DNA of 64,000 nt, taken from assembly GCF_021730395.1 (NCBI RefSeq), contig NC_069371.1, forward strand, positions 45,022,001-45,086,000, given 5' to 3'. The notes beneath the pieces were generated by a model. That model had not been told where the DNA came from. It saw nothing but the letters and a program-made list of their open reading frames with translations, and did not search any database. This document shows, piece after piece, positions 48,421 through 61,060 of the stretch (positions within the stretch are counted from its first letter, which is position 1; each line of letters starts with the position of its first letter). The DNA comes from Mercenaria mercenaria (taxonomy: Eukaryota; Mollusca; Bivalvia; Venerida; Veneridae). The position numbers and the translations under genes were made by a program.

Positions 48421-51400
48421 TTATAAATTTAATGAAATAAGCAATATAAGCAACTGGGATCTTGACAAATATGAAAGGGAGAGCATCATTATAAGTATCT
48501 AACAATACGTAAAATAAATATGTGAAATAAATCTATCTTTCTTAGACAATGTGCAGCCCACCGAATACGGTATATAAATTTTTCTGAAAACTATTAACAT
48601 GTGCCGCGCCATAAACGGTTTTTTAACAAAAAGCGTATTCAGACACTTATTCAATACAATACTTTTTACTAATTATATTTAAAAAGTGGCGTAAATTTGA
48701 ACAGTAATAAAATGATAGGAAAAGAATTTCGTGATATATTTTTTCTTCTTTGTTATATTGTCTGGTTCTTTTGATGGCGTTGAGTACTGAATGTACTATA
48801 ACAATAGATTTCCTCTTAAGGAGGACCCAGCGTGGGAGCAATCGCGTAATGGCGGACATGTTTTTGAACACCAATTTTTCACTTGGCAAGGCTACAGAGG
48901 TCTAAATTAAAGCTGTTTTCTGTTTAAATTTCATTGTGGATGTATTTTTGACATTTTGGTAGAAAAATGGGAGAAGAATTTGTATTTGGTGAAGTGAAAC
49001 CACAGCAGTGTGATTTTGATGTGATTTTACAGTAAGCAAAGGTGTCAAGAGAAATCTCACTTAGAAGATACATCCTATTTTATATCAGTTTTATCATAAC
49101 TCTTTAAAATAAGATAAAGACTTGTTCTCTGAAATGGGTCTAGCTATGTTTGGTAGCTCTTTAAAAATTGTCAGTTTTATATAGAATATATAGGCTATAT
49201 TATTTATTGTAGTGTGACCGACCTTGAGCCGGTGCTAGGGGGCATGAGGTGTTTTGCACATTTCATTACCTCTCATGGACAGACTCGGTCAATCCACGCC
49301 TGGTATTATTTTGCTTGCTTGCGTTAAATGCTTCAAAAGAATCGTTTACAAACTTTATTGTCCTTAGAGCAGACTGTGGCGGTTTAAAGAGGCTCCCCGT
49401 ACTTTGACTCAGTATCGTGCGGTAATATGTCGGGCGTAATGTTTTCACGAGGGCGCAGTCCTGGTGAAATTATTTGTACGACGTATTACCGCCCGAGTGG
49501 TTAAATAGTGTTAAAACACGGTTTTGGTATAAATCATTTCGATTCTAATATGCCTTTAATCTTAAACAGTTGATAAAATATAGTAGATCTATAACTATAT
49601 AGGTATAATGGCTTTACTATTTCAAAATAAAATTCTACTGCTGACTCAAATAGGAAGCTTAAATGGAATAGAATTAAAAGATCAACTGAATGCGTCGTTA
49701 TTTTAAAGCATTTAGTGAAAAATTCATGTATGTCTTATTGTGTTAAAAGAAAATAATCATAGATCTTAGATTTGCTACTCCAGACAAATATTAGATACAT
49801 AAAAAAGTTAAGCTTTGGTGTTACCTTTCTTTTACATTAAATTCATTGTCTCTTTCTGTTTTGGGGTTAAAAACCAAGTATAACATGATTATATTAAATA
49901 TCTATCTCTTTCTATTCCAAGGAAATGCTGTTATTATGGGATAATTCATCATAAAGGCAAGTAATTTCCGTTTCCTTCGTTTTGTTATTTGATATAAACA
50001 TATGGCAGGCAAATGAATCCACACACAAGAATGAGTTGCCGTATTACTTTTAGATCTAAATTCTTTATTTCTAAAACTATTCATTAACATGTATGAAATG
50101 AAAACAGCCATAGTAAGTGAAAATCTCACAATTGACTATACGAATAAAGAATTACAGCGCACATCAAACAAAACGACCTCGAACGAGCTGTATTTTTTTT
50201 CTGTAGCACATAGCCGGGGAGCCAAGGCATGAAAAAATGGATTTACCTGACCGGTCATGCTATAGTCAGTTTCTATACATATTATGAAAGTACAAAGTCT
50301 CACGGATCAGAAAAATCGGGCCTGCAAAACAAAAGGTCTTGCAAAATTTGAGAATATCAAGGGGAGATAACTCTGTATATTTGCAGTTTTTTAAGATTCA
50401 AATCGTTTTTTTACTAACAAAACATGGCATCATGTTTCTAAAATCAGTTTAAATATATATCTTTTAACATTGCTTTTACGCATAAGGCTTATGCTTGAAA
50501 AATACGCAAAATGTACTCATTTTATGTACATTTTATTATAAGATTTGGCACCTAAAATACCAGAGAATAAAATAAAAATATTTAACCTAAAATTTACAGT
50601 ATGAAGAAGTAACCTTTAAAATGGTCTTATTTCTCAAAGTCATTTATTAATACCGCTGCGAAACAGTCTGTTAGAACAGAAAATCATGTAGATACTCTAG
50701 TTTAGGTTTGGCTAAGAAATACACAAATCCGGGGTATTTTATGTACCCCACCCACTTTATATAATGCAAAAATGTATAATAAAAATATTCGACCAACAAC
50801 CAAGAAGATATGTTCTTTTTATCACGAATACAATATTATCTATATTTTTGACCATATAAAGCTGGATGAGGGGTATTTAAAAGATTTTAAACAGAAAAAG
50901 GGGGTAGGAAATCCTATGTATTTTACAACCGATAATTAGAATAAACAACCCGTTATTAAATAAGAGCAACACTAATGAAAGGCGATGAAACCTTTTCTTG
51001 CAAACTATTCTTTTAGAAAATAATTTATTTAAATACTCTTTCGTGCAATCTAGTTCGGTTTTGGCTAAGAAATACGCTAATACGGGGTATTTTATGTACC
51101 CCACCCACTTTATTTAATGCAAAAAATGTATAATAAAAAATATTCGACCAACAACTAAGAAGATATATTCTTTTTATCACATATACAATATAATCTATAT
51201 TTTTGACCATATAAAGCTGGATGATGGGTATTTAAAAAAATTTAAAGAGAAAAAGGGGGTAGGAAAACCTATGTATTTTACAACCATTAATTAGAATTAA
51301 CAACCCGTTATTAAATAAGAGCAACACTAATTTGAGGCGATGAAACCTTTACTTACAAACTGTTCAGTTGGAAAGTAATTTAATTAAATACTCTTTCGTG

Positions 51401-52159
51401 CAATCTACTCCAGGCGTGGCTAAGAAATACGCAAAACCGGGGTATTTTATGTACCCCACCCACTGTATATAATGCAAAAAAATGTATAATAAAAATATTC
51501 GACGAAAAATCAATGAGATATATTCTTTTTATCACATATACAATATAATTTACATTTATGACAGTTTAAAGATGGATGAGGGGTATTTAAAAGATTTTGA
51601 ATAGAAAAAGGGGGTAGGAAAACCTATGTATTTTACAACCAATAATTAGAACAAACAACCCGTTATTTACCATTTAATAAATACAAGCATCAATAATAAA
51701 AGGCGACGAAATCTTTACTTGCTAACTGTTCATTTGAAAGTTAATAATTTAAATACTCCTTTGTGCAATTTTGTCAAAATTGTGAAATTGTAGGGGTATG
51801 AACATTACCCCACCCATCTAAAACTATGTATATAATGTGATTGATCAATCAATACAGTTTTTACAAATTAAGAAAGTATAAGTGCTTGCTTCGGGGTTGT
51901 ACAAATCTGTTTTTACCTTTCTCATGATAAACAGATTGATGGAATGTAGTTCTGATGTGTTGAATGTAATGTAGAAATTTGACATAATGTATAACTTTAA
52001 TGTTTATAAAAAGAGACATTTTGAATAATCTTTACTATTCAGAAGATTTTAAAACTAATTAATGTAATGATAATGCATTATATCACTATTCAAGAAATTT
52101 AACAAATCGTACAAAAAGGTCGTAATTATATCCCCCAAACATATATAATTCAAATAGAT

Positions 52160-53240
52160 TCTGTCAGAGTTTTAGCTCACCTGTGACGTAGTGACACAAG
52201 GGAAGCTTTTGTGATCGCCTTCGTCCGTCCATACGTCCGTCCACAATTACTTGTGAACACTGTAGAAACCACATTTTACTATTGATTTTAATCAAACTTG
52301 CGCGCAACTTGTATAAGAGCTAGGAGACGAGGGAGGAAATCTACTGGCCACCAGGAACAAAAAAAAAAATAATGCAACCTTTCAAGGTTATGCATTGGAA
52401 TGCAGAAGCACTCCTGTGTGACACGTTGTGACAGGTTGGGTAGGAGCAAGGGAGGAATCCTAACACTGATGAGAAACAACATAGCAACTTATACTGGTAT
52501 AAAATCTCGCTTTGTAAACTGGCCAAATCCCATAATGGGTTCCAGAGTTAGAGCCCCTTAAAGAGCCAAAAGTTTCTGTTTTGGCTTGTGAACAGGGTAG
52601 AGACCACATTTTGCAATTGATTTTAATCAAACTTGCACATATATTCTATTGGCATAATATCTCGGTTCCTGTCAAAAACTGGCGAGATCCCATAATGTGT
52701 TCAAGAGTGGTGGCCCCTTAAAGGGCCAAAATTTGCCATGTTGGCTTTTGTAGCCACACAGGCACTTCACTTATAGTTTGATTTGAAACAAACTTGCGAA
52801 ATATCTTTAACAGCAATAAATCTTGCATTCCATGGTGACTTCATCAGATCAAATCATAGGTTCCAGAATAACGACCCCTGTTTGAACCCCGAATGTCCCA
52901 AAATTTGTTAATTGTTACATTATGAACACGCTAGAAATGACATTTTACGTTTGACTTTAACCACACTTACGACTTAAGTCACGATACGATCTCGGTTCAG
53001 TTCGAAAACTGATTTGATTGACCGTTTAGCCATAAAGAGGTTTCATTCATGCTTTGATCTGACACAAACTTGCAAACTTGATAATCTTTAGACCAAGTTT
53101 GAAACTGGATTATGTGGGGTCAAAAACTAGGTTACCAGGTCAAATAAATAAACATTAATGACGCTATCTTCATGAAATTTGGTCAAAATAGTTATCTTGA
53201 TAATCCCTGGGCCAAATTTAACAGGTGACCGATATACATG
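52160..53240 (+). repeat. Dispersed tandem-unit repeat inside the foldback core
   Basis: TTTTAGCTCACCTGTGACGT, then CGTCCGTCCATACGTCCGTC, and repeated GATTTTAATCAAACTTGC at about 52284 and 52618 with a diverged third near 52780. Unit about 160 bp, or a multiple. Confidence 0.6.
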
Positions 53241-54400
53241 ACCCTTTTTTCTCAGAAAATGCTAGTATAAGTCTTAGATAATCTAAATTATAAACTTATT
53301 GAATGTTTGTCATTACTTATAAATTACCTAGTATATTGCTCTATGTCTGGATGACAAACAACAAATAGTTTTGACTATTGATAGGCAAGCCCTTCAATTA
53401 GTGTTTTTATGCATGACATTAGAATTAAACATTTGTTGTATTTTTTCACGAATTGAACAACAAAGTGTCATGAACCAAGTATTTATACAGAGTCATATCA
53501 TTTTAGATAACATTTACTGGTTTGGCACTAAAGGCTATAATAGTAATTAGAATTTTATTTATATGCAGTCCATCTGAAGCACAATTTTAGTTACACATTC
53601 CTGCAGTACTAACGACAAATAGTCACATCTGTATGTGCAATTTAAGTAGACATTCACACAATACTTCATTATATCATGCGTAACTATTTTTCCGATCTGT
53701 ATATAGAAATACTTGTATCAATTTAAACTTTACGGCTACACCACAAAAATGATTTTATCTCGTACTATAACTTGCACTGGCAGTCTGAATGGTAATACGT
53801 TATATAGTTTTAACTTCAAATATGTGATTTTAGACTGCAACAGTTCACTATGTCTTTTTCGCAACTTATACACTAGTATTAATCAAATTCATCTAATTCT
53901 GTGTCGAACAGACTGTGTTTTATTCTGCGACACTTTTGAGGCATTGCATTACACCAGCAGGATACAGTGTATTTTATATTAGATTTGACGCAGATACAAT
54001 ATCTTAAGCATTTTCCATTCGTGCCTTTACAGAATAAAGTCTGGTTTCCGCTCAATGACGTTAAAAATCAGCTATCATTGAATTTAAAAGAATTATTTCC
54101 TGCGGTCAGTAAATGAGCAATATTGTTTTGTGACAATTGATCAAGGAAAAAGGTCACAATTACCTAGTTCAAGTCTAATATGATTACCACTCAGTAAATA
54201 AGGAACGTTTGTTCTGTCGATCCCCTTAAAATGTAATGTTTGTAGTCTGTAGAAGACACCTGATGTTAATAAGGTCAAGGTCAATGTTATAAAATTAGAA
54301 CTTACACTCCCCTTTGCCTTCAACAAACAATCATGGGGGCATATGTTTTGTACAAACACCCCTTCTTTATATCATATTTTATATAACTTCGATAAGTTAT

Positions 54401-54652
54401 ATGAGCCGCACCATGAGAAAACAAACGTAGTGTATTTGTGACCAGTATAGATCCAGAAAACAAAAATAGTGCATTTGCGACAAACATCGATCGAGACCGA
54501 CCCATGCTGTTCGCTTTCAAAGCCTATTGCAATTAGAGAAACCGTTTGCGAATAGCATGGGTCCTGACCAGACTGTGCGGATGCGCAGTCTGGTCTGGAT
54601 CGATGCTGGTCGCAAATGCACTATGTTGGTTTTCTTATGGCGTGGCTCGTAT
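54401..54652 (+). mobile_element. MITE family 1 copy in the foldback core
   Basis: Diverged, with a local duplication of the left end (AACAAACGTAGTG and AACAAAAATAGTG). The right arm is well kept. Confidence 0.7.
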
Positions 54653-56654
54653 TTAGTGCAAATCACCTTAATAATAATTCTAAGATATGTTTTAAAATTA
54701 GTGAAGAGTAACTGCCCTTGACTTTTCATTTAGCAGTTGGATAAGTTTTGCAGTCACGAACTTTCCAAATAAATCAGCATTTAACTATAATCATTTGAAG
54801 AGAACAATGGACTAGCAATATCGTTTTCCGTGCATTTTCGCTATTTTGCCCCTATGGTATAATCATTTGCCTTATTCAAGGTGGGTTGGTGAATAAATTA
54901 CTTCCGTTGTTTTTTGTTTTTTTTTTTGGATTTGACAAACTTGCAAATGAACGTTACGAATAATGCAAATGAGATAGTAAAAAATTAAAGTTTGAATGTA
55001 AAGGTTTCAGTACTTTTCGGTAGTGTTGCTTGCATTTTATCACATCACAATGAACAGGTTGTTAATTCTAATTATTGGCTACTGTTTTAAATCTAAAATC
55101 TCTTAAATACTCCGAATCTATCTTTAAGTTGTCAAAATATAGATTATATTGTATACATGACAAAAAGAATATCTCTCCTTGATTGATGGTCGAATATTTT
55201 TATTATACATTTTTTTGCGTTATATAAGGTGGGTGGGGTACATAAAATACCACGGATTTGCGCTTTTTGTCGCCAACTAGATTGCACGAAAGAGTATTAA
55301 AATGAATTTCTTTTCAGATGAATAGTTTGCAGGTAAAGGTTTCATCCCTTTCATTAGTCTTGCTCGTATTTATCAAATGGTAAATAACAGGTTGTTAACT
55401 AATTATCGGTTGTAAAAGACATCATTTATATACCCTATTTTCTATTAAAATCTTTTAAATACCCCTCATCCATCTTTAAATGTCAAGAATATGCATTTCA
55501 TTGTATGTGTGATAAAAAGTATCTATCTCCTTTATTTTGGTCGAATATTTTTTTATGAATTTTTTGCATTATACAATTATATAAAGTGGGGGGTACCCTC
55601 TTTTTCTACTTAAACTCTTTTAAATACCCATCATCCAGCTTTATATGGTCAAAAACATAGATTATATTGTATACGTGATGAAAAGAATATATCTCATTGA
55701 TTTTTTGTCAAATATTTCTATTATATATTTTTTGCATTATATAAAGTGGGTGGGGTACATAAAATACCCATGATTTGCGTATTCTTTAGCCAAACCTGAA
55801 CTAGATTGCATTATAGTGTATCTAAATAAATTACTTTCCAAATGAATACTTTGCAAGTAAAGTTTTTTCGACTTCATTAGTGTTGCTCTTATCTAATAAT
55901 GGGTTGTTTATTCTAATTATCAGTTGTAAAATACATAGGTTTTCCTACCCCCTTTTTCTGTTTAAAATCTTTTAAATACCCCTCATCCAGCTTTATATGG
56001 TCAAAAATATAGATAATATTGTATACGTGATAAAAAGAACATATCTTCTTGGTTGTTGGTCGAATATTTTTATTATACATTTTTTGCATTATATAAAGTG
56101 GGTGGGGTACATAAAATACCCCGGATTTGCGTATTTCTTAGCCAAACCTGAACTAGAGTATCTAGATGATTTTCTATTCTAACAGACTGTTTCGCAGCGG
56201 TATTAATAAATGACTTTGAGAAATAAGACCATTTTAAAGGTTACTTCTTCATACTGTAAATTTTAGGTTAAATATTTTTATTTTATTCTCTAGTATTTTA
56301 GGTGCCAAATCTTATAATAAAATGCACATAAAATGAGTACATTTTGCGTATTTTTCAAGCATAAGCCTTTTGCGTAAAAGCAATGTTGAAATGTATATAT
56401 TTGAACTGATTTTAGAAACATGATGTCATGTTTTGTTAGCAAAAAAGAGTTTTGAATCTTAAAAAAACTGCAAATATACAGAGTTATCTCCCCTTAATAT
56501 TTTCAAATTTCGCAAGAGCCTTTGTTTTGCAGGCCCGATTTTTCTGATCCGCGAGACTTTGCACTTTCATAATATATATAGAAACTGACTATAGCATGAC
56601 CGGACAGGTAAATCCTGTTTCTAGGCACTTTTCGCACTTTTGGCTCCCTGGCTA

Positions 56655-57049
56655 ACAGGCCGCTGGATCGGAAATTTTTAGGGTAATTAAAACTTCTGTT
56701 TTGTGTATTTTATTGAACATAGATTAACTACATACATGCCTGTTTGTTAATTTCCTTTTAGTAAGTGTACTCTCAAAGGCTGCGTTGTAAACTCTCAAAG
56801 GTAGAAAACATTCTTTTTTATGCTTTATTTAAATAGTGAAAAAAAATACATTTCATTTCTTATGGTTACATTATATTTCCTTTCCATTTGTAAACAAAAT
56901 TATATTATAAATTGCACACACTTTGTTGCATTTAACATTAAAATCAGCTTCCCGGTCATTCAGTTCACCAGACGGAACAACTGCGACGTCATCTAAGGAA
57001 CGTTCTCCCTGACTATACGCGGACATCGTCAAAACAGCGGCCTGTTATC
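56655..57049. mobile_element. Small MITE with TA target site
   Basis: Inverted ends ACAGGCCGCT and AGCGGCCTGT, each bordered by TA. About 395 bp and AT-rich inside, it abuts the foldback element directly. Confidence 0.5.
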
Positions 57050-57171
57050 ACTAAGCAACGTTGACGTGACTTTCGCGCCTTTCCTTTTGCTGTTCATACG
57101 AAATGAACGTAAAATTTTCAATGGAAAAGAATATGGCGAATGTAAATATTGAGTTTTAACGACCAGCAGGA

Positions 57172-58930
57172 AGTTGGCAGTTAGCAGTTGCAGCAGTTAC
57201 AGCAGTTAACTGCTAGAACTGCCAGCAGTTACAGCAGTTATATAAACATTGCGAATGTATGAAATGTCAATAATTACAAAGCTGAAAAATATCAAGCTTT
57301 TAGTAAGAATGTAACATCTATATACAGTTTGAAGTAGCATACACCTACGGGTCACCGGAAGTTTACACTGGAGTAGTACTTGCAGTTTTGCTGCTTTTAG
57401 GTTTTAATAGCAGTAACAACATTCTTTATTCTATTACTGTTACAACAACAAACATTAAATTAACAGAACCCATGTTACTACTGTATTCCCAATTTTGAGG
57501 GTGAACAATATATATATAGCTACGTTTATTTTGGAAATAATATCTAGCCTACACCTGCGAAAGAATTTCACGAGTCTACAACGCCCACCCGGTGGCACCC
57601 CAGTTTCTTCTACGGTTACGGCCAGGCAATCAACTGCTGGAGGCGAAATGGCGTTTTCGAGCGTTCCCGGCCAAACACCAAAGTCCACCCTTGCTCGGAA
57701 ACCAGACCTTAACCAGGATGGCCACCACCGGACGTGTCGGGCGTCCACCCTCTCTACAACGACCACCCGGTGGCACCCCAGTTTCTTCTACTGTTGCGGG
57801 ACTGGACCCCGACACCGAAACTCGCCATTTTACGTTCTGCCCAGACTTTGACGCACGCTCACGAAGAAAACAGACCTTAACCGGGATGGCCGCTATGCCG
57901 GGTCCGCATGCACGGACCCCCTCTACAACGCCCACCCAGTGGCACCCCAGTTTCTTCTACGGTTACGGCCAGGCAATCAACTGCTGGAGGCGAAATGGCG
58001 TGTTCTAGCGTTCCCGGCCAAACACCAAAGTCCACCCTTGCTCGGAAACCAGACCTTAACCAGGATGGCCACCACCGGACGTGTCGGGCGTCCACCCTCT
58101 CTACAACGACCACCCGGTGGCACCCCAGTTTCTTCTACTGTTGCGGGACTGGACCCCGACACCGAAACTCGCCATTTTACGTTCTGCCCAGACTTTGACG
58201 CACGCTCACGAAGAAACCAGACCTTAACCGGGATGGCCGCTATGCCGGGTCCGCATGCACGGACCCCCTCTACAACGCCCACCCGGTGGCACCCCAGTTT
58301 CTTCTACGGTTACGGCCAGGCAATCAACTGCTGGAGGCGAAATGGCGTGTTCTAGCTTTCCCGGCCAAACACCAAAGTTCACCCTTGCTCGGAAACCAGA
58401 CCTTAACCAGGATGGCCACCACCCGGGCGTGTCGGGCGTCCACCCTCTCTACAACGACCACCCGGTGGCACCCAAGTTTCTTCTACTGTTGCGGGACTGG
58501 ACCCCGACACCGAAACTCGCCATTTTACGTTCTGCCCAGGCTTTGAAGCACCCTCACTCATTTGGTTTCTTGTCATACATTATGTTTATTCTTTTTACCT
58601 CTCCTTTGTTCAGTTATAATGATAAATAACTACTTTAATATAAATGCATGTAAAATGCATATACGTGTTATATATAAATTTAGTGCCGGGACACATGCGA
58701 AACTATCAAAATCTTTTCAGTTTCCACTTTACTATTTGGAATTCCCTACTTTCGTTTTAGTGAAAAATAGTTATAAAGGAAGGCAATTCCGAGGAATTCT
58801 TTCTGATTAATTTCCCTTTGATGGACAATAACTTACAACCGGTAATACAGGTAGCTGTAAACTGCTGCAACTGCCAGCAGTTGTAGCAGTTAACTGCTGT
58901 AACTGCTGCAACTGCTAACTGCTCACTTCA
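57172..58930. mobile_element. TIR element with a GC-rich 347-bp tandem-repeat core
   Basis: Ends of about 60 bp are inverted copies of a CAGTTAGCAGTTGCAGCAGT-rich sequence, itself partly palindromic (CAGTTAACTG). The middle (about 57570-58555) is 2.8 copies of a 347-bp unit (phase marked by 57592, 57939 and 58286), far richer in GC than its surroundings. The plan, inverted ends around a tandem core, recalls the pearl-type elements known in bivalves, but I do not claim identity. Confidence 0.65.
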
Positions 58931-59360
58931 CACCGATGTTTTAACGTTTGTATTCATAGTTTTCGTTATATTTATCTTATCATACAAACCATTCTTGTAC
59001 AAGAAGTACACGAGTATGCCAGGCCGCCAAGCCGCTGGGCCGCTAACTTCAGGCCGCTAGGCCGTTAACTTCAGCAACACGGTAACTGATATGAAATGTA
59101 TTGATATCTTCGTATCCTAACCAATTGGTCATGTTTATATTTGATATAAATTCCCTCGTTATTTATTCAATTATGGAAGTTTTTTTTTTGTTTTATTAAA
59201 ACAATCCTTATTCTAAGAATTTCGTCAAAAAATAAATCGAACAACGTATAGCGTTACGGTAAATCACCACAACGTCAACAGGTAAACAGGATTAGTAACG
59301 TTTTGAAGTTACTATTTTTAGCGATTATGATTATACTACGTTTTATTGTATAAACACTTC

Positions 59361-59368
59361 TATATAAG
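59361..59368 (+). promoter_or_regulatory. TATA box of secreted-protein gene copy B
   Basis: TATATAAG, 69 bp before the ATG and conserved with copy A. Confidence 0.65.
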
Positions 59369-59429
59369 GAATTCCCTTGTGTCTATCTTCATATTCTGCG
59401 TGTTAATTTCAAGAAACAACAACAACAAT

Positions 59430-60511
59430 ATGAAGCACGTTTTCAGCGTAATCTTTTTTACTTTCTCGATGTGTATCACGCATTCGTTTGCACAGTCGCC
59501 ATCGAAAGGTAAATATATCTAATCCGGAGAAACAACTAAACGACAATTTTATTTTTAAAGCGAATAATAGCTTGATAGAATAGGAATAAGGTAAAAATGC
59601 TGTTTTATTCATTTTTAGTGAAAAATAAGAATTCACTTTTTTTTTCATTTCTTTCTTTCTTTCTTGCATTGAAAACAATTTTGATTATATAAAAATATAT
59701 GTATTCTTGTCTTCTGATCAATACAAATGTAACACAAATATACTTTTCAGAAGTGGCATGTCCATCGTGTTTCCATCTTGAATTCGAAATCCGCAACCTT
59801 CCAAGGTTTATCAAGATATATGTCGAATCCATGCTGTCAGGACTAAAATTGTCCAATCCGAACTGCGCAAGCAATAAAGTGGCACCCAAAGCCTGCCCGA
59901 AGCCTCTAATCCCAGGTCTTATGGAAAACAAATGCCAGACAGCAAGAATAAATCTAAAAGCCGTCGGAATAAAATCAATTTTTCCAGGTAATGCATTAAT
60001 TCATTTTAAAACTGCATTCTTCCCTAAATTTTGGGGAAAATATATAGATTATACATTTATGCAATACTCTCCACAATCATTGACATATTAAATACGGCAA
60101 AAATAGAAATAAATTAATCAACAGTATTTCCTTACTTTTTTGTTGATGTAAAACTTACTTGATAAACAAAAATAGAAGTCATTCAGTCAGTGTTTGCTGA
60201 TTTTTTTCCGATATGATATAAGTCGAGATAAGGAAACTCCTCCCCCCCACCCACCCCACCTCTCCGCCCCAACCCCTAATATTTTAGCTCTATATAACTG
60301 ATATGTAATTCATGTTACAGATGCGGAACTAGATGTGGGTGTTATACTTCGAACATGTAAATCTGAATGGTCAGGAACTATGGATAAATGTATGAAACTA
60401 AGTGAAGTTGATGCTGCAACTAAAGCAGAGATTACTAAGAAGCTTAAACGGGTGGAAACTCAGTGGAACAGCGTCACCTACACCGGAAACGTTTGCACCA
60501 AAACACCTTAA
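59430..60511 (+). CDS. Unrecognised secreted 8-cysteine protein, copy B
   Basis: Exons 59430-59508, 59751-59987 and 60321-60511 match copy A exon for exon (79, 237 and 191 bp), with identical splice phases and 168 aa. Thirteen residues differ: N2K, I7V, P23S, R25S, F50Y, T92R, P102S, T114I, I115L, E119K, G121E, V126M, I165T. All eight mature cysteines are kept and only about six codons differ silently. Signal peptide, TATA box and poly(A) signal are intact, so both copies look functional. As with copy A the family is unknown. It lies about 14 kb downstream of copy A in the same direction, inside duplicated unit B, after a block of inserted mobile elements. Confidence 0.9.
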
Positions 60512-60879
60512 ACACAACGATCCAGTACCAGACATTTTTATATGACATTGCTACCTTTGTAATCATTTTCTCAGAGATGTTTTAATCATTTATTTATATA
60601 GAAATTCAGGTTTAACCGTCTTTTTCTAAATTTGCATTATTATGATATATTAACATCATTCTTCCAAAAGAAGATAATTGTATCAGATAGTTTGTGTATT
60701 TTCGTGTCTTTGCATGTATAGCCATTGTGGTACTCTCTTTGAATAAAAATAAATTTCTTTTCATAAGTATTCTCTACTCTCTCTTTACACTAAGGATGTT
60801 TTACAGTATGTAGTATTTCATATTATTACAAAAGCCTTGAAAGAATATTCTAATATACTTATCTCTGTTAGTACTTTAA

Positions 60880-61060
60880 ATGTATATATTTTGTAACCAT
60901 GGTGATACTTACCCTAACCTTTAGTCAGTATATTATACATTTTGTACATTGAATGCATGCGAACATACAATAATTTGCGAATTTTTGCCGGACGCGACAT
61001 TAGATAATCACTTCCGGGCATGCGCAGAAGACCGCACCAACACTGTAGTGAGCTACAGGC
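60880..61060 (+). mobile_element. MITE family 3 copy after duplicated unit B
   Basis: Shares TTTTGTAACCATGGTGATAC and GGGCATGCGCAGAAGACCGC with 40500-40680. The following 61060-61230 stretch resembles 27490-27650 (TTTCATATAAAATnC, then AAAACnAAAAGAAAA), another dispersed repeat. Confidence 0.5.

Larger units (their letters stand above)
50211..56654. mobile_element. Large foldback element with about 1.6-kb inverted arms built of 355-bp repeats
   Basis: The left arm (50211 to about 51800) reappears inverted at about 54880-56654. Outer ends are TAGCCGGGGAGCCA and TAGCCAGGGAGCCA. Each arm contains about three tandem copies of a unit of about 355 bp (starting near 50705, 51057 and 51413 on the left), each with a hairpin GGGGTATTTTATGTACCCC. 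The 3-kb core (51800-54880) holds tandem-unit repeats and a palindromic MITE but no transposase. This matches FoldBack-type architecture; the superfamily is not assigned. Confidence 0.75.
47370..60842 (+). repeat. Segmental duplication, unit B
   Basis: Tandem partner of unit A in the same orientation. It is longer because about 8.9 kb of mobile elements sits at roughly 50205-59080, between blocks that are adjacent in unit A near 44985. The gene at its 3' end is secreted-protein copy B. Confidence 0.8.

Noticed and set aside
50877-51210. Frames of 61-75 aa, with a related frame at 55997-56182
   Set aside because: They lie in the 355-bp units of the foldback arms and are not maintained from unit to unit.
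57455-58629. Many frames of 76-138 aa, Pro/Arg/Thr-rich
   Set aside because: They repeat every 347 bp with the tandem unit, occur on both strands, and reflect GC richness rather than coding.
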